From Paracoccus chinensis (GTDB lineage: Bacteria; Pseudomonadota; Alphaproteobacteria; Rhodobacterales; Rhodobacteraceae), in the NCBI RefSeq assembly GCF_900102885.1, contig NZ_FNGE01000006.1, positions 62,001 to 126,000 of the forward strand: a stretch of DNA of 64,000 nt, written 5' to 3'. This document shows, piece by piece, positions 1 through 7,652 of this stretch. Numbering within the stretch: position 1 is the first letter of the stretch; the number at the start of each line of letters is the position of its first letter. A program made the position numbers and the translations under genes. Below the pieces are notes generated by a model that had not been told where the DNA came from, did no database searches, and worked only from the letters and a program-made list of their open reading frames with translations.

Positions 1-102
1 GGCGCCTCGGCGGTCGAGCTGGTCGGCCCCGGCGAAAGCGCGGGCTCGTACCGCGAGGTCGAGTTCAAGGGCGGCACCCTGACCCCCGTCCGCACCCGCT
101 GA
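1..102 (+). CDS. C-terminal end of an ABC transporter substrate-binding protein (partial)
   Basis: An open frame runs from the window edge to a TGA at 100-102 and encodes the last 33 residues, ending in TPVRTR. Its place directly before two ATPase and two permease genes of the LivGFHM type makes it the likely periplasmic binding protein of that importer. The fragment is too short for a family motif, so the assignment rests on context. The 108 bases to the livG start hold no other gene. Confidence 0.5.
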   Translation, partial: GASAVELVGPGESAGSYREVEFKGGTLTPVRTR

Positions 103-210
103 TCCCCTGACGCAAGGTTGCGGCGCCTGCCACAGGGCGCCGCGATGCGTTTTTCGTGGCGAAACGCGCGGACCTGCCTTATGGGACAGCTCCGACGAAA
201 CGGGGGGCAC

Positions 211-993
211 ATGATCGAGGTCCACGACCTTCACCGGCATTTCGGCGGCTTCCGCGCCGTCGATGGCGCCAGCCTGCAGATCCGCACCGGGTCGATCACC
301 GGGCTGATCGGGCCGAACGGCGCCGGCAAGTCCACGCTGTTCAACGTGATCGCGGGGGTACTGCCGCCCACCTCGGGCCGCGTCGTCATGGACGGCGAGG
401 ACATCACTGGCCTGCCTCCGCACGAGCTGTTCCACAAGGGCCTGCTGCGCACCTTCCAGATGGCGCACGAGTTCTCGTCCATGTCCGTGCGCGAGAACCT
501 GATGATGGTGCCGCCGGGCCAGTCGGGCGAAAGCCTGTGGAACACCTGGTTCGGCCGCAAGCGCATCGCAAACGAGGAACGCGCGCTGCGCGCCCGTGCT
601 GACGAGGTGCTGGACTTCCTGACCATCAGCCACGTGGCCGAGGAAAAGGCCGGGAACCTGTCGGGCGGTCAGAAGAAGCTTCTGGAACTCGGCCGCTGCA
701 TGATGGTCGAGGCGAAGATCGTCTTCCTGGACGAGGTCGGCGCGGGCGTGAACCGCACGCTTCTGGGCACCATCGCCGATGCGATCATCCGCCTGAACAA
801 GGAACGCGGCTATACCTTCTGCGTGATCGAGCATGACATGGATTTCATCGGAAAGCTCTGCGATCCGGTGATCGTCATGGCCGAGGGCAAGGTGCTGGCC
901 GAAGGCCCCGCCGCCCACATCATGGAAAACGAGGCGGTGATCGAGGCCTATCTGGGCCGCGGCCTCAAGAACAAGGCGATGGTGGGAGCATGA
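211..993 (+). CDS. livG: branched-chain amino acid-type ABC transporter ATPase (LivG-like)
   Basis: This is one of the two cytoplasmic ATPases of a HAAT-type importer for branched-chain amino acids, or for a related substrate such as urea or amides. In the 260-residue protein Walker A (GPNGAGKS) lies near residues 34-41, the ABC signature (LSGGQKK) near 149-155 and Walker B (IVFLDE) near 170-175. The residue after the catalytic Glu is Val (DEVGAG) where most relatives have Pro. The ATG at 211 is chosen because a G-rich ribosome-binding site precedes it and homology starts there; in-frame ATGs at 145 and 181 would add unconserved residues. Its stop overlaps the livF start (ATGA), so the two are translationally coupled. 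The substrate cannot be told from sequence. Confidence 0.9.
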   Translation: MIEVHDLHRHFGGFRAVDGASLQIRTGSITGLIGPNGAGKSTLFNVIAGVLPPTSGRVVMDGEDITGLPPHELFHKGLLRTFQMAHEFSSMSVRENLMMVPPGQSGESLWNTWFGRKRIANEERALRARADEVLDFLTISHVAEEKAGNLSGGQKKLLELGRCMMVEAKIVFLDEVGAGVNRTLLGTIADAIIRLNKERGYTFCVIEHDMDFIGKLCDPVIVMAEGKVLAEGPAAHIMENEAVIEAYLGRGLKNKAMVGA

Positions 994-1811
994 GCGATCC
1001 TTTCGCCAATCGCGGCAACCGCGACGCCTCGGTGGTCAACCCGCGCCCTGCGGGCACGGCCGAGGGCAATCATCACAGCGGCCCGACGCGACCGGGGCAC
1101 TCGGGCGATCCCTTCCTGATCGGCGAAGGGATGCGCGGCGGCTACGGCAAGGCCGATATCCTGAACGGCTGCACGCTGGCCGTCGAGAAGGGCCAGATCG
1201 CCGTGATCGTCGGCCCGAACGGCGCAGGCAAGTCCACCGCCATGAAGGCGATCTTCGGGATGCTGAACCTGCGCGAGGGCAGCGTCCGGCTGGACGGGCA
1301 GGACATTTCCGCGCTGAACCCGCAGGACCGCGTCAAGGCGGGCATGGGCTTCGTGCCGCAGGTCGCCAACGTTTTCCCGACCATGACGGTCGAGGAGAAC
1401 CTGGAAATGGGCGCCTACCTGCGCGGGGACGATTTCCGCGAGACGATGCAGCAGGTCTACGAGCTGTTCCCGGCCGTCGCGGACAAGCGCCGCCAGAACG
1501 CGGGCGAGCTGTCGGGCGGCCAGCGCCAGCAGGTCGCCGTCGGCCGCGCGCTGATGACCCGGCCCAAGCTGCTGATGCTGGACGAGCCGACCGCGGGCGT
1601 CAGCCCCATCGTCATGGACGAACTGTTCGACCGCATCATCGAGATCGCGCGCACGGGCATTTCCATCCTGATGGTGGAACAGAACGCCAAGCAGGCGCTT
1701 GAAATTGCCGACATCGGCTATGTGCTGGTGCAGGGCGCCAACCGCTATACCGGCACCGGTGCCCAGCTGATGGCCGACCCCGAGGTGCGCCGCACCTTCC
1801 TGGGGGGCTGA
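990..1811 (+). CDS. livF: branched-chain amino acid-type ABC transporter ATPase (LivF-like)
   Basis: This is the second ATPase of the importer, 273 residues, overlapping livG by four bases. Walker A (GPNGAGKS) is at about residues 75-82, the signature LSGGQRQQ near 172-179 and Walker B LLMLDEPTAG near 193-202. An N-terminal extension of roughly 40 polar residues, rich in Pro, Gly and His, precedes the ATPase fold. LivF proteins usually start close to the first beta strand, so the extension is a lineage feature or a misplaced start. The overlap with livG favours the longer start. It works with LivG on the LivH/LivM channel. Confidence 0.9.
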   Translation: MSDPFANRGNRDASVVNPRPAGTAEGNHHSGPTRPGHSGDPFLIGEGMRGGYGKADILNGCTLAVEKGQIAVIVGPNGAGKSTAMKAIFGMLNLREGSVRLDGQDISALNPQDRVKAGMGFVPQVANVFPTMTVEENLEMGAYLRGDDFRETMQQVYELFPAVADKRRQNAGELSGGQRQQVAVGRALMTRPKLLMLDEPTAGVSPIVMDELFDRIIEIARTGISILMVEQNAKQALEIADIGYVLVQGANRYTGTGAQLMADPEVRRTFLGG

Positions 1812-1813
1812 CG

Positions 1814-1861
1814 ATGGCGGGACGTAACGGACAGGCCCTGCCTGCGGGGGAAAACCTCTGA
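1814..1861 (+). CDS. possible 15-codon leader peptide between livF and livH
   Basis: An ATG two bases after the livF stop opens a 15-codon frame, MAGRNGQALPAGENL. Its TGA shares its last base with the ATG of livH. A G-rich stretch just before the ATG could bind the ribosome. livH has no obvious ribosome-binding site of its own except within this frame (GGGGGAAAA). The peptide may therefore serve only to bring ribosomes to livH by coupling. No function can be assigned, and the frame could be fortuitous. Confidence 0.35.
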   Translation: MAGRNGQALPAGENL

Positions 1862-2862
1862 TGGACTTGCTCAACGCCCTCGTGGCGATCCTGAACTTCG
1901 TGGTCATCCCGGCCGCGGCCTATGGCGCGCAGCTTGCGCTGGGCGCACTGGGCGTCACGCTGATCTACGGCATCCTGCGCTTTTCCAACTTCGCCCATGG
2001 CGACACGATGGCCTTCGGCACCGCCATCGTCATCCTGCTGACCTGGGGGTTGCAGGCCCTGGGCATCGGCTTCGGCCCCCTGCCCACGGCCCTGCTGGCG
2101 CTGCCGTTGGGCATCGCGCTGACAGCAGCCTTGGCCCTGCTGACCGACCGCTGGGTCTATCGCCACTACCGGCAGGTCCGGGCCGCGCCCATCGTGGTCG
2201 TCATGGCCTCGGTCGGCGTCATGTTCGTGATGAACGGCCTGACGCGCCTCGTGATCGGCGTGGACGAGATCCAGTTCGCGGACGGCGCGCGCTTCGTGAT
2301 CTCGGTCCCGCAATTCAAGGCGATGACCGGCCTGACCGAGGGTCTGGCGCTGCGGACCACCCAGGCGATCACGCTGGTGATCGCGGCCCTGTCGGTCTGG
2401 GCGCTGTTCGCCTTCCTGAACCGCACTCGCGCCGGCAAGGCAATGCGCGCCTATGCAGATAACGAGGACCTCGCGCTGCTGTCGGGCATCGACCCCGACC
2501 GCGTGGTGCGGCTGACCTGGATCATCGCCACGGGATTGGCCGTGCTGGCCGGGACGCTCTACGGCTTGGACAAGTCCTTCAAAGCCTTCAACTACTTCCA
2601 GATCCTTCTGCCGGTCTTCGCGGCGGCCATCGTGGGCGGCCTCGGCAGCCCGCTCGGGGCCATCGCCGGCGGCTTCCTGATCGCCTTCTCCGAGGTGGCG
2701 CTGACCTACCCCTGGAAGAAGATCGCCGAGTACCTGGGCTTCGAGCCCGCGGGCCTGATGCAGATGCTGGGTACCGAATACAAGCTGGCGATCAGCTTCG
2801 TCATCCTGATCGTCGTGCTGCTGGTGCGCCCCACGGGGCTGTTCCGCGGCAAAGCCTATTGA
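1861..2862 (+). CDS. livH: branched-chain amino acid-type ABC permease (LivH-like)
   Basis: This is one of the two inner-membrane channel subunits of the importer. The 333-residue protein is strongly hydrophobic with about eight predicted membrane spans. It shows LivH hallmarks: GVTLIYGILRFSNFAHGD early in the chain and the coupling-loop region near GKAMRAYADNEDLALLSGID. The C-terminal half has the FAAAIVGGLGSPLGAIAGG stretch typical of the family. Its start is coupled to the small upstream frame, and livM follows after ten bases. It pairs with LivM to form the translocation pore. Confidence 0.9.
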   Translation: MDLLNALVAILNFVVIPAAAYGAQLALGALGVTLIYGILRFSNFAHGDTMAFGTAIVILLTWGLQALGIGFGPLPTALLALPLGIALTAALALLTDRWVYRHYRQVRAAPIVVVMASVGVMFVMNGLTRLVIGVDEIQFADGARFVISVPQFKAMTGLTEGLALRTTQAITLVIAALSVWALFAFLNRTRAGKAMRAYADNEDLALLSGIDPDRVVRLTWIIATGLAVLAGTLYGLDKSFKAFNYFQILLPVFAAAIVGGLGSPLGAIAGGFLIAFSEVALTYPWKKIAEYLGFEPAGLMQMLGTEYKLAISFVILIVVLLVRPTGLFRGKAY

Positions 2863-2872
2863 GGAGGCCTGA

Positions 2873-4216
2873 ATGAGCTCCAACCGTCAGGCCGAAACCA
2901 CTGCCAGCCCCTGGCGCGCGCCCCTGCTGTTCGCGGCCGTGATCCTGCTGGTCGTGCTGGAGGGCACGGTCTCGAACGCGATGTTCTCGGGATCCTGGAA
3001 CAGCGCGCTGTCAATCCTGAACATGGGCCTGATCTCGGCCGTGACCGCCCTTGGCGTCAACATGATCTGGGGCTACGGCGGGCTGTTCAACGCGGGCGTC
3101 GTGGGCTTCGTGGCGCTCGGCGGCCTTGCGCCGGTGCTGATCTCGACCCAGCCCGTGGCCGGTGCCTGGGCCGCCGGGGGGCCCCAGCTTGTGCTGGCGC
3201 TGGCTGCGGGGCTCGCGACGCTGGTCATTGCCGTGACTACCGCCGCGCGGATGAAGGGCGTGGCGCGGGTGCTGGTCGTCGCGCTGGTCCTGATCGGCGG
3301 CTACGTGGCCACGCGGATGCTGTTCGACCCCGCCGTCACGGCGATCGAGGCCAACAATCCCTCGAAGGCGGGCAACATCGGCGGCCTGGGCCTGCCTGTC
3401 CTGCTCAGCTGGCCGGTGGGGATGGTCTTTGCCGCCATTGCCGCCTGGGGCATCGGCAAGGTCGCCCTGGGGTTGCGGTCGGACTATCTGGCCATCGCCA
3501 CGCTGGGGATCGGCGAGATCATCGTGGCGATCCTCAAGAACGAGGGCTGGCTGGCGCGGGGCGTCCTGAACATCACGGGCGTCCCCCGCCCCGTGCCCTA
3601 CGAGCTTGCGCTGCAATCGAACCCTGCCTTCGTCGAGGCCGCAGCGCGCTGGGCCATGGACCCGGCCACCGCCTCCGCGATCTACGTCAAGCTGTGCTAT
3701 GCTGCGATCTTCGTGGCCGTGGTGCTGATCCTGATCCTGCTCTCGGAGCTGGCGCTTTACTCGCCTTGGGGCCGGATGATGCGGGCGATCCGCGACAACG
3801 AGACTGCCGCCGAGGCGATGGGCAAGGACGTGACCCGCCGCCACCTGCACCTGTTCATCATCGGCTGCGCCGTGATCGGGCTGTCGGGCGCGATGATGGT
3901 GACGCTGGACGGGCTGATGGCGCCGGGCGGCTACAACCCGCTTCGCTATACCTTCCTCGTCTGGGTCATGGTGATCGTCGGGGGCTCGGGCAACAACTGG
4001 GGCGCTGTCCTGGGCGCGGTCCTGATCTGGTTCCTGTGGATCAAGGCCGAGGTCTGGGGTCCGGCGGGGATGTCGCTGCTGACCTCGCCCCTGTCGGACG
4101 GGCCGCTGCGCCAGCACCTGATCGAAAGCGCGCCGCAGATGCGCTATGTCGCCATGGGGCTGGTGCTGCTGCTGGTGCTGCGCTTTGCGCCTCGTGGGCT
4201 GCTGCCGGAACGGTAA
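2873..4216 (+). CDS. livM: branched-chain amino acid-type ABC permease (LivM-like)
   Basis: This is the second channel subunit, 447 residues, preceded by a good Shine-Dalgarno (GAGGAGGCCTGA then ATG). The coupling region GRMMRAIRDNETAAEAMGKD lies at about residues 302-321. It is followed by the conserved MVTLDGLMAPGGYNP and VIVGGSGNNWGAVLGA segments. The protein is longer than the E. coli enzyme because of an extra hydrophobic stretch in the first third, around residues 85-160. It closes the livGFHM operon; an intergenic repeat and the convergent purN follow. Confidence 0.9.
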   Translation: MSSNRQAETTASPWRAPLLFAAVILLVVLEGTVSNAMFSGSWNSALSILNMGLISAVTALGVNMIWGYGGLFNAGVVGFVALGGLAPVLISTQPVAGAWAAGGPQLVLALAAGLATLVIAVTTAARMKGVARVLVVALVLIGGYVATRMLFDPAVTAIEANNPSKAGNIGGLGLPVLLSWPVGMVFAAIAAWGIGKVALGLRSDYLAIATLGIGEIIVAILKNEGWLARGVLNITGVPRPVPYELALQSNPAFVEAAARWAMDPATASAIYVKLCYAAIFVAVVLILILLSELALYSPWGRMMRAIRDNETAAEAMGKDVTRRHLHLFIIGCAVIGLSGAMMVTLDGLMAPGGYNPLRYTFLVWVMVIVGGSGNNWGAVLGAVLIWFLWIKAEVWGPAGMSLLTSPLSDGPLRQHLIESAPQMRYVAMGLVLLLVLRFAPRGLLPER

Positions 4217-4250
4217 GAGCCGGGTGAGACTCCGGACCGGGGCGCTGCCC

Positions 4251-4294
4251 CATCGTCGTATACGACGATCCCGGGATATTTGGGCAAAGAAGAA
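4251..4294 (+). repeat. intergenic repeat copy 1 (palindrome plus AT-rich core)
   Basis: An 18-bp perfect palindrome, ATCGTCGTATACGACGAT (4251-4268), is followed by a 26-bp core (4269-4294) containing GGATATTTGGGCAAAGAAG. A short GC-rich hairpin, GGGGCGCTGCCCC, sits just upstream at about 4238-4250. Three similar cores occur at 37390, 53058 and 63621. Here it lies between the convergent livM and purN ends, where it may also stop transcription. Confidence 0.6.
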
Positions 4295-4298
4295 AGAC

Positions 4299-4889
4299 CT
4301 AGAGGTCGATCCGCTCGGTGGTACCCGCTGCAAAGCGGCGCAGCACGGCCGGATAAAGCCGGTGCTCGGCGATCAGGACGCGGGCGGCCAGCGTTTCGGG
4401 CGTGTCCTCCGGTTGGATCGGCACACGGGCCTGCCCCAGAATTGGGCCATCATCCAGAACCGGTGTTACAAGGTGCACCGTGGCCCCCGCCTCGGTGTCC
4501 CCTGCTTCCAGCGCGCGGGCATGCGTGTGCAGGCCGGGATATTTCGGCAGCAATGAGGGGTGGATGTTCAGCATCCGGCCCTCGAAGCGCTGAACGAAGC
4601 CGGGCGTCAGGATGCGCATGAAGCCGGCGAGGCAGAGGATGTCCGGCTGCGCCGCAAGCAGGGGTTCCAGCAGCGCGGCCTCAAAGGCGGCACGGTCGCC
4701 CTTGAAGGCGCGGTGATCCACCGTCACTGTCGGGACGCCCATGGCGGCGGCGCGTGCAAGGCCCGTCGCCTGCGGATCGTTCGAGGCGACCAGCACCGGA
4801 CGCGCCGGGTGGTCGCCCGTCATCGACCGCACCAACTCGACCATGTTCGAGCCGCCGCCGGAGATCAGGATGGCGACGCGTCTTACCAC
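4299..4889 (-). CDS. purN: phosphoribosylglycinamide formyltransferase
   Basis: PurN transfers the formyl group from 10-formyl-THF to GAR, the third step of purine synthesis, in the cytoplasm. The 196-residue protein is full length. It begins [12 protein letters not shown], which binds the substrate phosphate, and carries the catalytic Asn-His-Asp set: the signature around [21 protein letters not shown], then [19 protein letters not shown]. It overlaps the end of purM by seven bases and is co-transcribed with it. fhs, at 17245, makes the formyl donor. Confidence 0.95.
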   Translation of the reverse strand: MVRRVAILISGGGSNMVELVRSMTGDHPARPVLVASNDPQATGLARAAAMGVPTVTVDHRAFKGDRAAFEAALLEPLLAAQPDILCLAGFMRILTPGFVQRFEGRMLNIHPSLLPKYPGLHTHARALEAGDTEAGATVHLVTPVLDDGPILGQARVPIQPEDTPETLAARVLIAEHRLYPAVLRRFAAGTTERIDL

Positions 4890-5932
4890 AGCGTGCCGGT
4901 GTAGCCGACGCCCTGGCCGCCGCCGACCTCGCCCAGCAGGACAACGCGCTCGCCCGCCTCGCGCAGCATCTCGGTCAGCGCGCGGGCGCGGTCGGGCGCC
5001 ACGACAAGGATCATGCCGATGCCGCAGTTGAAGGTCTTGAGCATCTCACGCTCGGGGATCCCGGCCGTCTCGGCCAGCCACTGGAACACCGCCGGAGGCT
5101 GCCAGCTGTCCAGGCTGACCTCGACGCCCATGCCCTCTGGCAAGACGCGGGGCAGGTTCTCGGTGATGCCGCCGCCGGTGATATGAGCCGCCGCGTGGAC
5201 ACCACCCGCTCGGATCGCTTTCATCACCGCGCGGACGTAAAGCCGGGTCGGCGTCAGCAGCGCGCGGCCCACGGGACCCTTGGCGAAGGGGGCCGGGTCG
5301 GTCCAGCCGAGACCGCTTTGTTCCACCACCTTGCGGACCAGCGAGAAGCCGTTGGAATGGATGCCGTCCGAGCAGAGGCCCAGCAGCAGGTCGCCCTCGG
5401 CCACATTCTGGGGCAGGTGCGCGCCGCGCTCCATCGCGCCCACGGCGAAGCCCGCGAGGTCGAAGTCGCCGCCGTGATACATGCCGGGCATCTCGGCCGT
5501 CTCGCCGCCGATCAGGGCGCAGCCCGAGTTGCGGCAGCCCTCGGCGATGCCCGCGATGACGCGCGCGGCCTCTTCGACCTGCAGCTTGCCGGTGGCGAAG
5601 TAGTCGAGGAAGAACAGCGGCTCGGCGCCCTGGCAGACGAGGTCGTTCACGCACATCGCGACAAGGTCGATGCCGACCCCGTCCAGTTCGTTCGTCTCGA
5701 TGGCGACGCGCAGCTTGGTGCCGACGCCGTCGGTCGCGGCCACCAGCACCGGGTCGCTGTAGCCCGCCGCGCGGGGGTCGAACAGCGCGCCGAAGCCGCC
5801 GAGGCCAGACATCACGCCCGGCCGCGCCGTGGCCGCCGCCGCCGGCTTGATCCGTTCGACCAGCGCGTTGCCCGCGTCGATGTCCACCCCCGCCTGCGCG
5901 TAGGTCAGCCCCTTGCCATCCGCCTTGCTCAT
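4883..5932 (-). CDS. purM: phosphoribosylformylglycinamidine cyclo-ligase (AIR synthetase)
   Basis: PurM closes the imidazole ring of FGAM to AIR using ATP. The 349-residue protein carries the expected [10 protein letters not shown], the [17 protein letters not shown] stretch, and [11 protein letters not shown]. The last lies in the nucleotide and substrate site of the PurM superfamily. It is the first gene of the purM-purN pair. The 127 bases up to the tRNA at 6060 would hold its promoter; no clear PurR-like operator was seen. The start at 5932 fits the usual N-terminus ([22 protein letters not shown]). Confidence 0.95.
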   Translation of the reverse strand: MSKADGKGLTYAQAGVDIDAGNALVERIKPAAAATARPGVMSGLGGFGALFDPRAAGYSDPVLVAATDGVGTKLRVAIETNELDGVGIDLVAMCVNDLVCQGAEPLFFLDYFATGKLQVEEAARVIAGIAEGCRNSGCALIGGETAEMPGMYHGGDFDLAGFAVGAMERGAHLPQNVAEGDLLLGLCSDGIHSNGFSLVRKVVEQSGLGWTDPAPFAKGPVGRALLTPTRLYVRAVMKAIRAGGVHAAAHITGGGITENLPRVLPEGMGVEVSLDSWQPPAVFQWLAETAGIPEREMLKTFNCGIGMILVVAPDRARALTEMLREAGERVVLLGEVGGGQGVGYTGTLW

Positions 5933-6059
5933 GTCGTCCCAACCCCGATGCTTGCGCCGGCTGGATAGCCCAGCGACCCCGCGCAGACAATCGAGCCCGG
6001 GCGCAATCGGGGGTTTTCCTTGACCCGCGCGCTTGCATTTGCGACAGCCCTTCGGGCGC

Positions 6060-6135
6060 GGGCCTGTAGCTCAATGGTCAGAGCAGGGCGCTCATAACGC
6101 CTTGGTTGGGGGTTCGAGTCCCTCCGGGCCTACCA
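6060..6135 (+). tRNA. tRNA with anticodon CAU (probably Ile2, possibly elongator Met); integration target
   Basis: The 76-base sequence folds as a cloverleaf. The acceptor has G1-U72 and U6-G67 wobbles, the D arm is GCTC/GAGC, the anticodon loop is CTCATAA, the T arm has TTCGAGT, and CCA is encoded. The CAU anticodon, the CTTGGT variable region and similarity to bacterial Ile2 tRNAs suggest the lysidine-modified tRNA-Ile2 read by TilS. Elongator Met cannot be excluded by eye. Its last 16 bases are the attL core of the adjacent element, so the tRNA stays intact after integration. Confidence 0.9.
6120..6135 (+). other. attL core (tRNA 3' end)
   Basis: The 16 bases CCCTCCGGGCCTACCA match 16854-16869 exactly. 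The match breaks at the base before (T here, G at the right end) and directly after, so the shared core is 16 bp. The integrase stop codon is only 20 bases away, the usual layout for a tRNA-targeting tyrosine integrase. Confidence 0.9.
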
Positions 6136-6154
6136 AACCCGCCGATTTCTTCAA

Positions 6155-7258
6155 TCATTGCAACCTCTTGCGTGATTTTTCGACGAACCTTGCGGGGTGG
6201 TTCGTCAACTTCTGTTCCCCGTTCGCCCCGCCGGGAAGGCTTGCGATAGCGGAATCAGCCATGCCTTTGCGGCCGAACTCCTCGCAGTATTTCTGCGCCT
6301 CTTTCAGGCTTATGTGTCCGCTCACCGACATGATTGCGAATGCCGTCCCGCCCGCTTCGGCAATACGGCGGCAGATCGCTTTGCGTAAGCCGTGCGAGCT
6401 GCACAGGGGCAATCCGGCCTTGTCGCACCACTTCCGCATGGACGTTCCCAAGCCCTTCACCGACCGGGACAGGCCATCCTTCGTTTGCAGGAAGGTGAAG
6501 GCATCGGGCGGCACGTGCGCCAGCGTTTCCGCCAGGTAGGGATGGATCGGAATGTTGACCTCGATCCCCTCGGGGTTCCGGCGCGTCTTGTTGCGGCGAT
6601 AGACAAGCCGCCCGTCGCGGATGTTCCCTCGCCCCAGCTTCACCGCGTCACACTTCGCCGCGCCCGTATAGAGCATCAGCGTCATTGCCAGATGCGGCAC
6701 GCTGCCGATCTCGTAGACCTCGTAGAACCTGGCGATCTCGCCTTCGTCCCAGGTGTGGAAACCGCCGGGATTGGTCGGATAGAGCTTCACGCCGTCAACC
6801 GGGTTGTCAGTGCGCCACTCCAAGTCCTTCGCCAGTTCCATCAGCTGGGACAGCCGCTTGAGCGTCTTGTTCGCCTGCTGGGGGGTGTCGGCCATCTCGG
6901 CCTTGATCGCAATGACGTGACGGCGCGCCATGTGCGACACGCGCTTGTGCCCGTGCTTCACGCGCAACCTGTCGATGACGAAGCGATAATTGGCAGCGGT
7001 GCTTTCCCCCACTGTCGGCAGGTGCAGCTTGTAGAACCGGACAGCGAGGTCATCGAGAGTGCCGGGGGCCGTGCGGCTTGCCCCTGCCCCATCCTTGGCC
7101 GGCCCGTTCACTGCGGCCGCATAGCGGCGGCAAAACTCCTCGCTGCCCCAATCGGTGCCCAGCTCGGCCGTGACGCCCTTATGGCGATACCGCCAGCGGA
7201 TTTTCCCGTGGCGGTCGCGGTAGGATTTGGCGTGAGGGAATCGCTCGGCCCTTTTCAT
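6155..7258 (-). CDS. int: tyrosine recombinase/integrase of the element
   Basis: This 367-residue phage-type tyrosine integrase would catalyse recombination between attP and the tRNA. An N-terminal AP2-like arm-binding segment (GKIRWRYRHKGVTAEL) and a SAM-like core-binding domain (about residues 68-165) precede the catalytic domain. Visible catalytic residues are the box II HGLR, the SGH histidine and the nucleophile Tyr in AQKYCEE, plus a beta-hairpin Lys (RRNKTR). At the first Arg (TGxR in most relatives) the sequence reads TGAAKCD, so a Lys, or no basic residue, sits there. This may lower activity or shift the alignment by one. The gene is last in the leftward transcript and ends at attL. 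Confidence 0.9.
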   Translation of the reverse strand: MKRAERFPHAKSYRDRHGKIRWRYRHKGVTAELGTDWGSEEFCRRYAAAVNGPAKDGAGASRTAPGTLDDLAVRFYKLHLPTVGESTAANYRFVIDRLRVKHGHKRVSHMARRHVIAIKAEMADTPQQANKTLKRLSQLMELAKDLEWRTDNPVDGVKLYPTNPGGFHTWDEGEIARFYEVYEIGSVPHLAMTLMLYTGAAKCDAVKLGRGNIRDGRLVYRRNKTRRNPEGIEVNIPIHPYLAETLAHVPPDAFTFLQTKDGLSRSVKGLGTSMRKWCDKAGLPLCSSHGLRKAICRRIAEAGGTAFAIMSVSGHISLKEAQKYCEEFGRKGMADSAIASLPGGANGEQKLTNHPARFVEKSRKRLQ

Positions 7259-7259
7259 G

Positions 7260-7427
7260 TCAGTCCCAGTCGTTCTTCTCCACGGGCGCGTTGCCGTCCG
7301 CGATAAGGATCACGATTTTGCCGTCGCGGTCGATCTCGACCCGCCCTACCGGCAATCCGGCGGCCACAACGCCCTTTGCGGCGCGGGTCACGTCGATCTG
7401 CTTAAATGGGGCGGAACGATTTGCCAT
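7260..7427 (-). CDS. small conserved protein of unknown function upstream of int (55 aa)
   Basis: The 55-residue protein starts MANRSAPFKQIDVTRAAKGV and contains VGRVEIDRDGKIVIL. Small proteins of this pattern (FKQxDVTRA, then a short beta-hairpin segment) are common directly before tyrosine integrases in alphaproteobacterial elements. Their role is unknown; an excisionase or integrase accessory role is conceivable but unproven. It starts two bases after the gpW-like gene stop and ends one base before the int ATG, so all three are probably co-translated. Confidence 0.7.
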   Translation of the reverse strand: MANRSAPFKQIDVTRAAKGVVAAGLPVGRVEIDRDGKIVILIADGNAPVEKNDWD

Positions 7428-7429
7428 TA

Positions 7430-7648
7430 TCAAAAGCCCTTGGAGCTTGTGAACCTGATGGCCGAGGGGCGAGCGGGCCGCCCCAAGGTATCTTCCGCGT
7501 AGCGCAGCGCTTCCTTCATTTCGGCAATTGACCGATACTCGACCGTCTTGCCGTCATAGGTCACGCGCAGGGTGCCACTGACGATCGCCAGCCTCAGGGC
7601 CGGGATGGCGGCCCTGAGTTCCACTTCCTCATCGTAGCTCAGGGCCAT
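7430..7648 (-). CDS. gpW-like head-tail connector/head completion protein (72 aa)
   Basis: The 72-residue protein begins MALSYDEEVELRAAI and contains VTYDGKTVEYRSIAEMKEAL followed by a terminal RFTSSKGF. This is the pattern of lambda gpW-family proteins: a helical start, a beta-hairpin with a GKxVxY element, then a helix. gpW closes the portal after DNA packaging and forms the docking surface for the tail. Its presence without tail genes suggests capsids built to accept tails from another phage. It follows the capsid gene by four bases. Confidence 0.65.
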   Translation of the reverse strand: MALSYDEEVELRAAIPALRLAIVSGTLRVTYDGKTVEYRSIAEMKEALRYAEDTLGRPARPSAIRFTSSKGF

Positions 7649-7652
7649 CGGA

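Noticed and set aside
948..2883. Long minus-strand frames antisense to the liv genes
   Set aside because: They are high-GC shadow frames with His/Arg/Gln-rich low-complexity translations and overlap clear, conserved plus-strand genes.
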